DNA of 64,000 nt. Source: Stenotrophomonas maltophilia (lineage in GTDB: Bacteria; Pseudomonadota; Gammaproteobacteria; Xanthomonadales; Xanthomonadaceae). Each line of letters starts with the position of its first letter. The stretch's first letter is position 1. The notes beneath the pieces are model-generated. The model searched no databases and had not been told where the DNA came from. It was given only the letters and a program-made list of their open reading frames with translations. Shown piece after piece: positions 1-9,284 of this stretch. The stretch covers positions 412,341 through 476,340 of the forward strand of contig DEVL01000006.1 of the NCBI GenBank assembly GCA_002363385.1, in the 5' to 3' direction. The position numbers and the translations under genes are program-made.

Positions 1-1
1 A

Positions 2-493
2 GTGGGCGCGGCGTTCAACGCGATCACCATGGAAGCGCTGGACGCCTATCTGAAGGCGCCGGCCACGGACTGGGTTGCCGCGTATGCAGCCGCCGTTGCC
101 AAGTCGCAGGAAAAGGCGGACGAGGGCTGGGCGAAGCACCAGGCCGCGCGCGATGCGAAGTCCAGACCGTCGCTGCCGCTGGCACGCTACGCCGGGGGCT
201 ATCGCGACGCCTGGTACGGCGATGTGTTCGTTGAGCAGCAGGGCGGCAAACTGCGCCTGCGCTTTGGCAGGACCGCGCAGTTGATCGGCACGCTGGAGCA
301 TTGGCAGCACGATACCTTCCTGGTGCGCTGGGACGACCGCTCGCTCAACGCCGATGCCTTCGTGAATTTCAGCCTCGATCCGGATGGAAAGGTCCGCGAG
401 GTGCGCATGCAGGCCGTGTCGTCGCTGACGGATTTCAGCTTTGATTTCCAGGACCTGCTGCTGACCCCGATCGCGCCGGAGGCCAAGGGCTGA
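2..493 (+). CDS. Serine hydrolase (beta-lactamase family), C-terminal fragment
   Basis: Only the last ~163 residues are in the window; the frame is open at the left edge, so the true start lies upstream. The end resembles the DUF3471-type C-terminal domain found after the catalytic domain of class-C beta-lactamase-like serine hydrolases: a YAGGYRDAWYGD stretch followed by alternating beta strands (LRLRF, TFLVRW, FVNFSL) and a closing hydrophobic segment. The catalytic SxxK and YxN motifs would be upstream and cannot be checked. It is likely an exported or periplasmic esterase or peptidase. A terminator hairpin follows at 534-571. Confidence 0.6.
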   Translation: MGAAFNAITMEALDAYLKAPATDWVAAYAAAVAKSQEKADEGWAKHQAARDAKSRPSLPLARYAGGYRDAWYGDVFVEQQGGKLRLRFGRTAQLIGTLEHWQHDTFLVRWDDRSLNADAFVNFSLDPDGKVREVRMQAVSSLTDFSFDFQDLLLTPIAPEAKG

Positions 494-533
494 ACCCCGT
501 CGCCGGCGTGTGATGGAGGTGAGAGTAAAAGGA

Positions 534-571
534 CAGGCCGCGGTGGGATAATCGCGGCCTGTTTTGTTTTT
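534..571 (+). terminator. Intrinsic terminator after the serine hydrolase
   Basis: Nine-base arms (534-542 and 553-561) flank a 10-base loop, followed by a T-rich run at 562-571. It lies 40 bases after the stop at 493 and just before the ABC transporter start at 583. The loop contains GATAAT, which could double as a -10 element for the next gene. Confidence 0.7.
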
Positions 572-582
572 GGTGCACTGCG

Positions 583-2415
583 ATGTTCCGCTGGTTCGAA
601 TCGCTGATTCCGGTTTTCCCGCCGATCGATGCGCGCATGCCACCGCGCAAGGTGGTGCCGTTCTATATCCACTATCTGCGCCCGGTATGGCCGGTGCTGC
701 TGGCCACGTTGATCGCCGGCCTGCTGCTGGCGCTGGTCGAAGTGGCGATGTTCGATTTCCTTGGCCGCATCGTGGACATGGTCGCCGAGCAGCCCGGCAG
801 CGATTTCTTTGCCCGGCATGCCAACACATTGATGTGGATGGCCGGCATCACCCTGATCGCGCGGCCGCTGCTGGTGTCGTTGCACAGCCTGCTGGTGAAC
901 CAGGCGATCGTACCCGGGCTGAGCAACCGCTCGCGCTGGTTGATGCACAACTATGTCGTGCGGCAGAGCCTGAGCTTCTTCCAGAACGATTTCGCCGGCA
1001 GCATGGCCAACCGGGTCATGCAGACCGGTACCTCGCTGCGCGAGTCCGCCGTGCAGATGGTCGATTCGCTCTGGTACATCATTGTCTACACCGGTACCGC
1101 GCTGTATCTGTTCGCGCAGGCCGACTGGCGACTGATGATTCCGCTGGGGCTGTGGATGGCCGGCTACGCGGTGATCATGTGGTACTTCGTGCCGCGGGCC
1201 AAAGAGCGCGCATGGATCGCCTCCGAAGCACGCTCCAAAGCGATGGGCCGCATCGTGGATGGGTACACCAACGTGCCCACGCTCAAGCTCTTTGCCCATG
1301 GCGGGCGCGAGCAGGCTTACGTGGCCGAGGCGATCGACGAACTGGCCACCAAGCACCGCGGCCAGACCCGGGTCACCACCGGGCTGGAAGTGACCATCGC
1401 CATCGTCAACGGCTTCCTGATCGTGGGCACCTGCGGCCTGGCGCTGTGGCTGTGGAACGGCGGCCACATCACCGTCGGTGCGATCACGCTGGCCACCGGT
1501 CTGGTGATCCGCATCCACAACATGTCCGGCTGGATCATGTGGACCATCAACGGCATCTTCGAAGATATCGGCACCGTACAGGACGGCATCACCACCATCT
1601 CCCAGCCCCTGACCGTGCAGGACCGTGCCGATGCTGTGCCGCTGGTGGTGAGCCAGGGCGGTGTGCATTTCGATCACATCCATTTCCATTACGGTAAACG
1701 CGGTGGCGTGATCGCCGGGTTGGACCTGCAGGTGAAGCCCGGTGAGAAGATCGGTCTGGTGGGCCCCTCCGGTGCCGGCAAGTCAACCCTGGTCAACGTG
1801 CTGCTGCGCCTGTACGACCTGGAGAGCGGGCATATCCGCATCGACGGGCAGGACATCGCCGGGGTCACCCAGGAAAGCCTGCGCCGGCAGATCGGCGTGG
1901 TCACCCAGGACACCTCGCTGCTGCACCGTTCGATCCGCGACAACCTGCTGTACGGCCGCCCCGATGCCACGGAACAACAGTTGCACGCTGCGGTCGCCAA
2001 GGCGCGCGCGTCGGCCTTCATCGATACGCTGGTCGATGGGGAAGGGCGCCGGGGTTACGACGCGCATGTCGGCGAGCGCGGGGTGAAGCTGTCCGGTGGC
2101 CAGCGCCAGCGCATCGCGATCGCGCGGGTGCTGCTCAAGGACGCCCCGATCCTGGTGCTGGACGAAGCAACATCGGCACTGGATTCGGAAGTGGAAGCGG
2201 CGATCCAGGACAACCTGGATGAATTGATGACCGGCAAGACGGTGATCGCGATCGCGCACCGCCTGTCCACCATCGCGCGTATGGACCGGCTGGTGGTGAT
2301 GGATCAGGGCCGCATCGTGGAAACCGGCACGCACGCCGAGCTGATCGCGGCGGGCGGGTTGTATGCGCGATTGTGGGCGCGGCAGACCGGGGGCTTCGTG
2401 GCGGCCGACGCGTAA
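583..2415 (+). CDS. ABC exporter, fused permease and ATPase (MsbA-like)
   Basis: A 610-residue half transporter expected to work as a homodimer in the inner membrane. Residues ~30-320 form the six-helix type I exporter domain. The nucleotide-binding domain follows with Walker A GPSGAGKST at 394-402, the signature LSGGQ at 503-507 and Walker B ending in DE at 527-528, then a typical D-loop (SALD) and switch His (AHRLS). It is complete, with all ATPase motifs intact. The substrate cannot be read from sequence: lipid, peptide and drug exporters all look like this. It stands alone, bounded by terminators on both sides. The start codon is followed by a cytosolic elbow typical of the family. Confidence 0.88.
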   Translation: MFRWFESLIPVFPPIDARMPPRKVVPFYIHYLRPVWPVLLATLIAGLLLALVEVAMFDFLGRIVDMVAEQPGSDFFARHANTLMWMAGITLIARPLLVSLHSLLVNQAIVPGLSNRSRWLMHNYVVRQSLSFFQNDFAGSMANRVMQTGTSLRESAVQMVDSLWYIIVYTGTALYLFAQADWRLMIPLGLWMAGYAVIMWYFVPRAKERAWIASEARSKAMGRIVDGYTNVPTLKLFAHGGREQAYVAEAIDELATKHRGQTRVTTGLEVTIAIVNGFLIVGTCGLALWLWNGGHITVGAITLATGLVIRIHNMSGWIMWTINGIFEDIGTVQDGITTISQPLTVQDRADAVPLVVSQGGVHFDHIHFHYGKRGGVIAGLDLQVKPGEKIGLVGPSGAGKSTLVNVLLRLYDLESGHIRIDGQDIAGVTQESLRRQIGVVTQDTSLLHRSIRDNLLYGRPDATEQQLHAAVAKARASAFIDTLVDGEGRRGYDAHVGERGVKLSGGQRQRIAIARVLLKDAPILVLDEATSALDSEVEAAIQDNLDELMTGKTVIAIAHRLSTIARMDRLVVMDQGRIVETGTHAELIAAGGLYARLWARQTGGFVAADA

Positions 2416-2438
2416 CGCCGGCGGGGTGGGCAAAAAAG

Positions 2439-2466
2439 AAACGGCCCGGGTCACCCCGGGCCGTTT
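2439..2466. terminator. Bidirectional terminator between convergent genes
   Basis: Perfect 10-base arms (2441-2450 and 2455-2464) with a 4-base loop. The minus strand continues into a T-rich run (TTCTTTTTT), making a strong terminator for the DUF885 gene. The plus strand has only three T, so it is weaker for the ABC exporter. Confidence 0.8.
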
Positions 2467-2494
2467 GCCTGTCTGACGAGGAACCAGGCGGTAC

Positions 2495-4303
2495 TTACTC
2501 GATCGGCTGATCCAGCATCAGCTGGCGCGCGAAGCGCACCGGCGGGGCGCCGTAGGACAGCATCTGATCGTGGTACGCCTTCAGGTTGAACTTCGCGCCC
2601 TGCTTGTCCTGCACGGCCTTGCGGGTATCGAAGTGTTCCTGCGCACCCACGAAGTAGGTCGGCAGCTGCGCGGAGGTCAGCTGCGCACGCACCCACTTGC
2701 CCGAGGCTTCGCTTTCCTGCTGGAAGGCATCGTGGGTCATCAGGTGCATCGCCTGCTCACGCGTCCAGTTGTCCACGTGCACGCCCTGATCCAGGATCGC
2801 GTTGGAGATGGTGCGCAGGTAGAACTTCAGCTGCACCAGGTGGAACAGCGGGTCGTTGTCCAGGTAACCCTGTTCCTGCATCATCCGCTCGGTGTAGACC
2901 GCCCAGCCTTCGGCGAACAGGCCCGAACGCAGCACCGCGCGCAGCGTGGAGGGGAACTTGCCCGAGTGCCAGCCTTCCAGGTAATGGCCCGGGGTGCCCT
3001 CGTGGATGCTCAGCAGGTGGATCATGCGGCTGTTGTATTCGCGCAGGAACGAATCGACCTGCTTGTCGGTCCAGTCGTCCGGGATCGGCGAGACCGCGTA
3101 GAAGGTCTTCAGGTTCTTGTCGAGCGGGCCCGGCGAGTCGCAGTAGGCCACGGCCACGCCACGCTGGAATTCCGGCATCAGGATGATGTCGACCGGCGAA
3201 TCGGGCAGGGTCATCAGGTCATGCGTGCGCACGAATTCGGTGGACTGCTCCAGCGCGGCCTTGGCGTCTTCAACGACCTTGTCGCGTGCCGGCTTGTCCG
3301 CGTAGGCCAGCTCCAGCGCGGCTTCGATCGCGGCCTGCTGCTGCTCATCGCTCGGGTTGGCCGGCAGCGCCGGCGCACCCGGCTTGTCCTTGAGTACAGT
3401 CTGCGCGATGCCATACATGTCCTGGCGCACGCGCGTAAGTTCAGCACGCGCGCGCTCGCCGATCTCGGCGCGCGACAGCGATGAGTTCAAGGCGAACTTC
3501 AGCTTCTGGTCGTACAGCGCCGCACCGATGCGGAAGTCCCCCTTGGCGTTCGGCACCAGGGTCTTGTCCAGCCAGGTCTGCTGTTCGTCGACGGCCTTCT
3601 TCAGGCCGTCGATCGCAGCCTGCAGGCGCTTGCCGTCTTCGGCCGGCAGCTCACCGATGTGCGGGGTGATGAAGGTATCGACGATGCTCAGGATGCCGCG
3701 GTTCTGCTTGGCCACGGTTTCGGCGTGGATCTTCGGCACGCGGGCCGGGTCCAGGTTCTCGCGCGCCTGAGCGAAGATCTGCGGCAGCTTCTCCATGCGC
3801 GCGGTGGCCGACTTCAGGCGGTCGGGCAGCGGGGCGAACTCACGCGCCATCAAGCCGTACAGCGCGCTGCCGGCCATGCCGTTGTACATCTGCGGGTCCC
3901 ACTTGGGCGACTGCAGCACTTCGGCGGTCCACACTTCGGACTGCAGCTGGTTGCGCAGGATCGCCGCGTCCACCTGGTTCTCGCGCGAGAGCTTGCTGAC
4001 GTCGATCTTGTCCAGATCGCCCAGCAGTGCCTTGTATGCGGTCAGCATCTTCTGCTGGCCGGCCGCGCTCAGGTCGTCGATCTCGCTGTCGTAGCGGTGA
4101 TCGCCAATCTGTGTGGCGCTGATCGGGGACAGCTGCATCCAGGTGTCCAGGGCGCGCTTGGACAGGTCGGCGAAGGCCGTATCGACCGCAGCGTCACCGG
4201 CCGGGGTGGCCGCTTCGGTGCCGGTGGTGGGCGTCGGGGAGTCGGCCTGCTGGCAGCCACCAAGGGCGGCGATCAGGGCGAGGGCAAGCAGATGCTGGCG
4301 CAT
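2495..4303 (-). CDS. DUF885 family lipoprotein, probable metallopeptidase
   Basis: 602 residues from the ATG at 4303, chosen because it opens a lipoprotein signal peptide (MRQHLLALALIAALGGC, lipobox LGGC). The longer frame upstream has no signal sequence. The body matches the DUF885 family of long helical proteins. It carries HEGTPGH, with His434, Glu435 and His440, reminiscent of zinc-peptidase HExxH-type motifs. A low-complexity Thr/Pro/Ala linker follows the lipid-attachment Cys. It is expected in the periplasm anchored to a membrane. The real substrate is not known; peptidase activity is a family-level inference. Confidence 0.82.
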   Translation of the reverse strand: MRQHLLALALIAALGGCQQADSPTPTTGTEAATPAGDAAVDTAFADLSKRALDTWMQLSPISATQIGDHRYDSEIDDLSAAGQQKMLTAYKALLGDLDKIDVSKLSRENQVDAAILRNQLQSEVWTAEVLQSPKWDPQMYNGMAGSALYGLMAREFAPLPDRLKSATARMEKLPQIFAQARENLDPARVPKIHAETVAKQNRGILSIVDTFITPHIGELPAEDGKRLQAAIDGLKKAVDEQQTWLDKTLVPNAKGDFRIGAALYDQKLKFALNSSLSRAEIGERARAELTRVRQDMYGIAQTVLKDKPGAPALPANPSDEQQQAAIEAALELAYADKPARDKVVEDAKAALEQSTEFVRTHDLMTLPDSPVDIILMPEFQRGVAVAYCDSPGPLDKNLKTFYAVSPIPDDWTDKQVDSFLREYNSRMIHLLSIHEGTPGHYLEGWHSGKFPSTLRAVLRSGLFAEGWAVYTERMMQEQGYLDNDPLFHLVQLKFYLRTISNAILDQGVHVDNWTREQAMHLMTHDAFQQESEASGKWVRAQLTSAQLPTYFVGAQEHFDTRKAVQDKQGAKFNLKAYHDQMLSYGAPPVRFARQLMLDQPIE

Positions 4304-4417
4304 CGGTGTTCCTGTACTGGGGACAATCCCCGAGCATAGGGCCGATGGCCCCCGTTGTCCCCGTGCCATTGGATTACCATGCGCCGTGAAGATCATCGCC
4401 TTGGATGGAGTTGCACT

Positions 4418-5230
4418 GTGACTGGATGGAACGGACGGGCCCGCGCCGGGCTGGCAGGGATGCTGTTGTTGGGCCTGGTGGCCTGTGGCCGCCACGGGGA
4501 GGACTACGCCGCCGATGCCGCCGCTGGCGCGGTCGCCTCACCGGAGGGCGCGTTCCTGGCCTATGAGCACGACCTGCGCATCCAGCTCGATGCAAAGCGC
4601 ATCAGTGAGCGGGTGAAGGCCGTGTCCGAGGCCTGCCAGAGCAACCGGTTCGGGGATTGTGCCGTGCTGCAGGTGGGCGAGGAAGGCGGTGAAACCCGTT
4701 CCGGCTCGATCCGCGTGCGCATCGCCCCCAAGGGCGTGGAACCGATCATCGCGCTGGCCGGCGAAGGCGGCGATGTGGCCTCGCGCAACACCCATGCCGA
4801 AGATCTGGCCCAGCAGGTGGCCGACACCGCGCTGACCCAGACCCGGTTGCAGAAAGAGCACGCACAACTGCAGGCCTATCAGCAGCGCAGCGACATGAAG
4901 GTCGCCGATCTGCTGGCGGTCTCGCAGCGCATGGCAGAGATCGAGGCCGGCCTGGAGCAGGCCAACAAGGAGGCCGCGCAGCAGCGCCGGCGGATCGATA
5001 CCCAGCTGGTGACGATGCACTTCGAAGGGCCAGCCGGGCAGCGCAGCCGCAGCGAAATCGGCAAGGCGTTCAGCGAGTTCGGCTCGATCTTCACCACCAG
5101 TATCGCCTTCGTGATCCGCGCGATCGCTGCCTTGGTGCCGGTCGGCGTGGTGGTCTGGGCGGTCGGTGCCGTGGTCGTGGCGCTGTGGCGCCGTCGCAAG
5201 CGGCGCAAGGCTGCTGCGGCTGCACGCTGA
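4418..5230 (+). CDS. DUF4349 domain lipoprotein
   Basis: 270 residues from a GTG at 4418. This start is preferred over an in-frame ATG at 4355 because it is preceded by TGGAG and opens directly into a lipoprotein signal (LAGMLLLGLVACG). The mature part has a DUF4349-like layout: an N-terminal beta region, a long coiled-coil middle (about residues 120-190, rich in Gln, Glu and Ala), then a C-terminal membrane helix (IAALVPVGVVVWAVGAVVVAL) and a basic Arg/Lys tail. It therefore probably has both a lipid anchor and a membrane-spanning helix. The function of the family is unknown. It is divergent from the DUF885 gene. Confidence 0.75.
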   Translation: MTGWNGRARAGLAGMLLLGLVACGRHGEDYAADAAAGAVASPEGAFLAYEHDLRIQLDAKRISERVKAVSEACQSNRFGDCAVLQVGEEGGETRSGSIRVRIAPKGVEPIIALAGEGGDVASRNTHAEDLAQQVADTALTQTRLQKEHAQLQAYQQRSDMKVADLLAVSQRMAEIEAGLEQANKEAAQQRRRIDTQLVTMHFEGPAGQRSRSEIGKAFSEFGSIFTTSIAFVIRAIAALVPVGVVVWAVGAVVVALWRRRKRRKAAAAAR

Positions 5231-5237
5231 TGGAGCG

Positions 5238-5267
5238 GTCGTGCCGCGCCTGAAAGCGCGGCACGAC
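5238..5267. terminator. Hairpin between convergent genes
   Basis: Perfect 12-base arms (5238-5249 and 5256-5267) around a CTGAAA loop, between the DUF4349 stop (5230) and the stop of the small gene at 5275. No T run follows on either strand, so it may be a weak terminator or an mRNA end stabiliser. Confidence 0.5.
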
Positions 5268-5274
5268 GGTTGAC

Positions 5275-5568
5275 TCAGCCTTCGTCCTGCTCGTATTCCA
5301 CGAACACATCCAGTTCCAGCGCCAGTTCCTGCACGGCATCACGCACGCGCTGGGCGCCGAGTGCGTTGCCTACTTCCACTTCCAGTTCGTGGGTGCCCGG
5401 GCCGATATCATCGGACAGGCCGGCCGAGCTGGAATCGTCGTCGTCCATGTGCGGCATCAGGTCGTCGGTTTCCTCCACGTGTTCGATCCCCTCGATGCTC
5501 TGCAGCAGGTCGGTGATGGCACGTGCATCGTCTTCGGTGCCGGTGATTCGCAGTCGCAACAGGGCCAT
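5275..5568 (-). CDS. Small acidic conserved hypothetical protein
   Basis: 97 residues, starting ATG at 5568. It begins with an LRLRITGTEDDA strand-helix pattern and predicted beta-alpha-beta alternation that would suit a ferredoxin-like (ACT-like) fold. The middle is very acidic (DLMPHMDDDD), and it ends EYEQDEG. No signal peptide or membrane segment is visible. I do not recognise a characterised family. The reading frame, codon usage and its own start argue that it is a real gene rather than a shadow. Confidence 0.6.
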   Translation of the reverse strand: MALLRLRITGTEDDARAITDLLQSIEGIEHVEETDDLMPHMDDDDSSSAGLSDDIGPGTHELEVEVGNALGAQRVRDAVQELALELDVFVEYEQDEG

Positions 5569-5655
5569 GGGCGGGTCCTCGGGGAAAGGGACTCCAGCCT
5601 AGCCAGCGTGCGGAAAAGATCGAGTGAGGATGCGTGCTGGATCGTGGCGTCCGGT

Positions 5656-6606
5656 TCAGTCGTGCGCGCGGTCTGCAGGCGGCAGGCCCAGCAGCTCGTC
5701 AGGCAGGGCCGGCAGCGGGGTGCGCTCATCCAGTGCTTCGCGCTTGAGCCAATCCATGAACGCCTGCGCGGTCGGGCTGAGCGGGCGGTGCTCGGCATGC
5801 ACCACGTAGTAGGCGTAGCGCGCCTTGAGCACGGGACCGGGCAGACGCACCAGCTCGTAGCGCTGCAGATAGGGCTGTGCGATGTGCTTGCGCGCCAGCA
5901 CTGCGCCGATGCCGTAGACCGCAGCGCGCATCGCATCGGTGCTGTCGCTGAAAGTGTGCAGTGAGGGCAGGTCCAGGCCGCGCACGCCAGCGGCGCGGAA
6001 CCAGTCGCGCCAACCCTGCGGTGACATGTCGCTGAGCAGTGGCAGCGAAGCGATCTGCGCCGGGTCGCGCAGCGCCGATACCCCTGGCAGCGCCGGCGAG
6101 GCGACCGGGCAGAGTTCATCGTCCATCAGGTGATGCGCGGTCATGCCCGGCCACTGGCCGAGGCCATAACGGATGCCCAGTTCCGGCCCCGTCTCGTCAA
6201 AGCGGACCAGCTCGGTACTGGTCTGCAGCTCGATACGCATGCGCGGATGCTGTTGGGTGAAGCGCGGCAACCGCGGGATCAGCCAGCAATACGACAGCGA
6301 GCGGATGGTGGTGACGCGCAGCGGCACGATGTCCGCCTGGGGATGCAGGTTGCCGGCCACTGCATTGAGGTCACTGAGCGCGGCCGCCGCCGCATCGGCC
6401 AGCTGGCGTCCTTCGGCGGTCAGCCGCACGCCGCGCGCATGGCGCTGGAACAGCACGGTTCCGAGCAGCTGTTCCAGTCGGCGCACATGGTGGCTGACCG
6501 CACTGGCGGTGAGGTGCAGCTCCTGGGCGGCGTGGGCAAAGTTCTGGTGGCGCGCGGCAACCGCGAACACCCCCAGCGCTGGCAACAGGGCAGGGCGAAG
6601 GATCAT
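5656..6606 (-). CDS. LysR family transcriptional regulator (GcvA-like)
   Basis: 316 residues from the ATG at 6606. An N-terminal winged helix-turn-helix spans about residues 8-65 (FAVAARHQNFAHAAQELHL, then SAVSHHVRRLE), followed by a periplasmic-binding-protein-like effector domain (about 92-300). The helix-turn-helix wording resembles the GcvA/AmpR branch. It is divergent from the EamA transporter at 6766, a classic arrangement in which a LysR protein controls its neighbour from the shared 160-base intergenic region. The 35-residue extension upstream of 6606 in the same frame lacks family similarity and was dropped. Confidence 0.88.
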   Translation of the reverse strand: MILRPALLPALGVFAVAARHQNFAHAAQELHLTASAVSHHVRRLEQLLGTVLFQRHARGVRLTAEGRQLADAAAAALSDLNAVAGNLHPQADIVPLRVTTIRSLSYCWLIPRLPRFTQQHPRMRIELQTSTELVRFDETGPELGIRYGLGQWPGMTAHHLMDDELCPVASPALPGVSALRDPAQIASLPLLSDMSPQGWRDWFRAAGVRGLDLPSLHTFSDSTDAMRAAVYGIGAVLARKHIAQPYLQRYELVRLPGPVLKARYAYYVVHAEHRPLSPTAQAFMDWLKREALDERTPLPALPDELLGLPPADRAHD

Positions 6607-6765
6607 GGGCGAGACCCAAATCAGATTTGTGGCTTGCACGGATACTACGCGCTTGTGGGCGCGTGACGGCAGGCGGATGCTGTCGCCCTTCTCCCCCGGA
6701 TTCACGCGCATGTTGCCGTCTCTTACCGCTTGCCTTGCGTGTCAGCCTTTCGCCGGAAGGCAGCC

Positions 6766-7647
6766 GTGAGCGGGGCGCCGCTGGCCGCAGGCACGGTCGA
6801 GCGCGATTGGCGCACCCCGCTGGAACTGACCGTGCTCGGTGCGATCTGGGGCTGCTCGTTCCTGTTCATGCGGGTGGCCGTGCCCGCCTTCGGGCCATAT
6901 GCGCTGGTGGAGGTGCGGCTGCTGCTCGGCGCGCTCGTGCTGCTGCCGTTCCTGTGGCAGGCGCGCGCACAGTTCCCGGCCCGACGCTGGCTGTGGCTGG
7001 CGCCGATCGGCCTGATCAACTCGGCCATCCCGTTCGTGCTGTTCGCCTGGGCCGCGCAACGCGCCCCGGCCGCGATCGGTGCGATCTGCAATGCGATGAC
7101 CGTGCTGTTCGCCGCACTGATCGCCTTCCTGTTCTTCGGCGAAAAGATCGGCATGCGCCGCGCGATCGCCCTGCTGGTCGGCTTCGCCGGCGTCGTGGTG
7201 CTGGCCACGGCCAAAGTGTCCGGTCTGAGCATCGGTGCGGCGGTGATGGCCGGTGCCCTGGCCGCGTTGTTGTATGGCCTGGGCGTCAATCTGGTGAAGC
7301 GCCACATGACGGGCCTGCCACCGGCGGCGTCGGCCGGTGCCACGCTCGGCTGCGCGGCGATCCTGCTGCTGCCGATGGCGCTGACCCATTGGCCGACCGC
7401 CCCGATCCCGATGCTGTCCTGGGCCTGCGCGATCGCGCTCGGCGTGGTCTGCACCGGCCTGGCGTTTTTGATGTTCTACCGTTTGATCGCCCGCATCGGT
7501 CCGGCGCGCGCTTCGACCGTGACGTATCTGGTGCCGATGTTCGGTGCGCTGTTTGCCTGGTTGTTCCTGGGCGAACCGGTGACGGGAGCGATGGTGGTGG
7601 CGGGCGGGCTGATTCTTGGCAGCGTGGCCGTGTCGCAGAAGGGATAA
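6766..7647 (+). CDS. EamA/DMT family transporter
   Basis: 293 residues from a GTG at 6766, chosen for GGAAGG six bases upstream; a TTG at 6730 is the alternative. It is almost entirely hydrophobic with about ten membrane helices in two EamA repeats, the second starting near residue 150. Early WGCSFLFMRVA and late TYLVPMFGALFAWLFLGE are typical of the drug/metabolite transporter superfamily. It probably exports a metabolite or amino acid. The divergent LysR gene is the likely regulator. The substrate is not readable. Confidence 0.85.
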   Translation: MSGAPLAAGTVERDWRTPLELTVLGAIWGCSFLFMRVAVPAFGPYALVEVRLLLGALVLLPFLWQARAQFPARRWLWLAPIGLINSAIPFVLFAWAAQRAPAAIGAICNAMTVLFAALIAFLFFGEKIGMRRAIALLVGFAGVVVLATAKVSGLSIGAAVMAGALAALLYGLGVNLVKRHMTGLPPAASAGATLGCAAILLLPMALTHWPTAPIPMLSWACAIALGVVCTGLAFLMFYRLIARIGPARASTVTYLVPMFGALFAWLFLGEPVTGAMVVAGGLILGSVAVSQKG

Positions 7648-7670
7648 AGGTCGCTTCTGCGCAGGCGATC

Positions 7671-7722
7671 AGCCGGCCAGCGGCCGGCACTACCCGGACG
7701 TGCATGTCCAACACCATGCACG
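7671..7722. repeat. SMAG-type GTAG palindrome plus a second hairpin
   Basis: Positions 7671-7693 hold the GTAG-headed GCCGGCC/GGCCGGC palindrome in minus orientation. It is followed by an 8-base inverted repeat (7699-7706 with 7715-7722, CGTGCATG/CATGCACG). It lies between the convergent EamA and cyclophilin genes and may act as a transcription end. The same palindrome recurs at 10711-10780, 23993-24014 and 47424-47453. Confidence 0.8.
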
Positions 7723-7745
7723 TTCAACGCGCCGCTGGCTCGGCC

Positions 7746-8645
7746 TTACCGCACCGGCACCGGGATGTTGCACAGGTCGATGTGGCCGGCCGGGCGCTTG
7801 TAGAAATCATCCACGCGGTTACGGCGCGCTTCGGTCGCATCGGCAAAGGTCCTGGAGTCCGTGCGCAGCACCTGCAGCCTGGGTCGTTCCGCAGCCGGTG
7901 CATCGCTGGCACGCTGGATCGACTGGATCGCCGTGCGCTGCGCTGGATCGGCGTAGAAGCCCATCGGCGCCGGGCCACGCGGCAGCGCGCTGAGCAGTTC
8001 CATGCCCTGCAGCACGCGGCCGACCACGGTGATATTACGGTCCAGCTGACGGGGGGACTGCCCGGTCACGACATACAGCTCGGCGCCGACGCTGCTGTCT
8101 TCCTCGTTGTTGCGGCCGGCGCCCAGTGCACCGTAGCAATGCGCCAGCCAGGTCTTGCCGTCCTTGCGATCCTGGCCCACCGGGAAGCCGTCGACGAAAC
8201 CGGTCTGGTCGGCCCAGCCGTCACGATCGGGCAGCAGGCTGACCGTGAGCCTCTTGCTGTCGCGCTGGAACTCGGCCGGGAGTTTGCGCTTGGCACTGCC
8301 AAGGGCTTTTGCCTTGGCTGCGTCATCCGCATCGGCATCGCCGAACTGCACCACGAAGTTGTCCTGCGCGCGGTAGATGCTCTCGCCATCCCAGAAATGC
8401 TCGTGGGCCAGGGTCTGGATGTTGGCGACATGCTGCGGCGCGAACGCCGGGGCCAACTCGATGATGACGCGACCGGCGGGCAGGTTCATGTACAGCAGGT
8501 TGGCCGGGTCGGGCGTGCGCCAGTCGCTGTCCGGGGAGGCGTCGAGGATCTGCTGCGGGCTGCGATAAGGCGTGGCCGCGCTGGCCAGGGTGGGGAGCAG
8601 GCAGGCCAGGGCGAGAGTGAGCACGGCGAAGCGATGATTTTGCAT
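7746..8645 (-). CDS. Periplasmic cyclophilin-type peptidylprolyl isomerase
   Basis: 299 residues from the ATG at 8645, which opens a cleavable signal peptide (MQNHRFAVLTLALACLLPTLASA). The cyclophilin core is recognisable in VIIELAPAFAPQHVANI, then FWDGESIYRAQDNFVVQFGD and the GALGAGRNNEEDSS region. The domain is longer and more divergent than E. coli PpiA, with an extra C-terminal segment (~80 residues). It is likely a proline isomerase or chaperone acting on exported proteins. The catalytic Arg of FVVQFGD-type motifs is less clear, so activity is not certain. Confidence 0.78.
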   Translation of the reverse strand: MQNHRFAVLTLALACLLPTLASAATPYRSPQQILDASPDSDWRTPDPANLLYMNLPAGRVIIELAPAFAPQHVANIQTLAHEHFWDGESIYRAQDNFVVQFGDADADDAAKAKALGSAKRKLPAEFQRDSKRLTVSLLPDRDGWADQTGFVDGFPVGQDRKDGKTWLAHCYGALGAGRNNEEDSSVGAELYVVTGQSPRQLDRNITVVGRVLQGMELLSALPRGPAPMGFYADPAQRTAIQSIQRASDAPAAERPRLQVLRTDSRTFADATEARRNRVDDFYKRPAGHIDLCNIPVPVR

Positions 8646-8723
8646 GGTGTCCCCGAAGATGGTGGCGTCCCGATAATGCGCGAGCGGCGCACTGCGTGTC
8701 ATGTCACGGTGCGGGTTACCTCG

Positions 8724-9179
8724 TCACTCCGCGTGAGCGGCGAAGTAATCGTCCAAGGCTTTGCCGGCGCACTGACCCCGCTGCCGCGGACCCGGTTGGG
8801 CTTCGCAGGCAGCCAGCGCGGGGTGAATCGCGACGTAATCCACCACCACGTCTTCGGCCGGCCGCGTCGAGGCGCGATAGCAGATCATCGCGCGGTAGAC
8901 CGTGTATACCGCCGCATCCACGGGGGGCAGGTCGCTGAAGACCTCGTCGACCGTTTCGCGCGCCATCGCGGCGTGCCATGACGGGTCCGTCTTGATCGGC
9001 TCCGCACGGGCCAGCACGCTCTCCCGGCTATCGCCGCGCTGGCGCGCGTCCAAGGCCAGCAGCGCGACGCTGATCGACTCATGCGAGCCATCGACGAAGT
9101 TGCATCCCTTCATGGCGTGGGCGGGGCCGGCGGCAGCGGCCAACAGGGCAAGCGACAGGATGGCAGTGGGAGTCTTCAT
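8724..9179 (-). CDS. Small exported hypothetical protein
   Basis: 151 residues from the ATG at 9179, with a clear signal peptide (MKTPTAILSLALLAAAAGPAHA). The mature ~130 residues are helical and include four Cys (CNF, CYR, CEAQP, CAGKA) that could form two disulfides in the periplasm. I do not recognise the family. Its start faces the padR promoter region, so the two share an intergenic stretch of about 155 bases. Confidence 0.65.
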   Translation of the reverse strand: MKTPTAILSLALLAAAAGPAHAMKGCNFVDGSHESISVALLALDARQRGDSRESVLARAEPIKTDPSWHAAMARETVDEVFSDLPPVDAAVYTVYRAMICYRASTRPAEDVVVDYVAIHPALAACEAQPGPRQRGQCAGKALDDYFAAHAE

Positions 9180-9284
9180 GACGTCATGTGCGTTCCGTGG
9201 GGAGAGCGATTCTGACAGATCGCCCCGCACCGGGGCCTTCGGATCGGAAAGTATCCCAACCGGCACGGTGACTAACGACACATC

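Noticed and set aside
7671..7722. Small RNA gene between EamA and cyclophilin
   Set aside because: The hairpins are repeats shared with other gaps and there is no promoter-like sequence before them.
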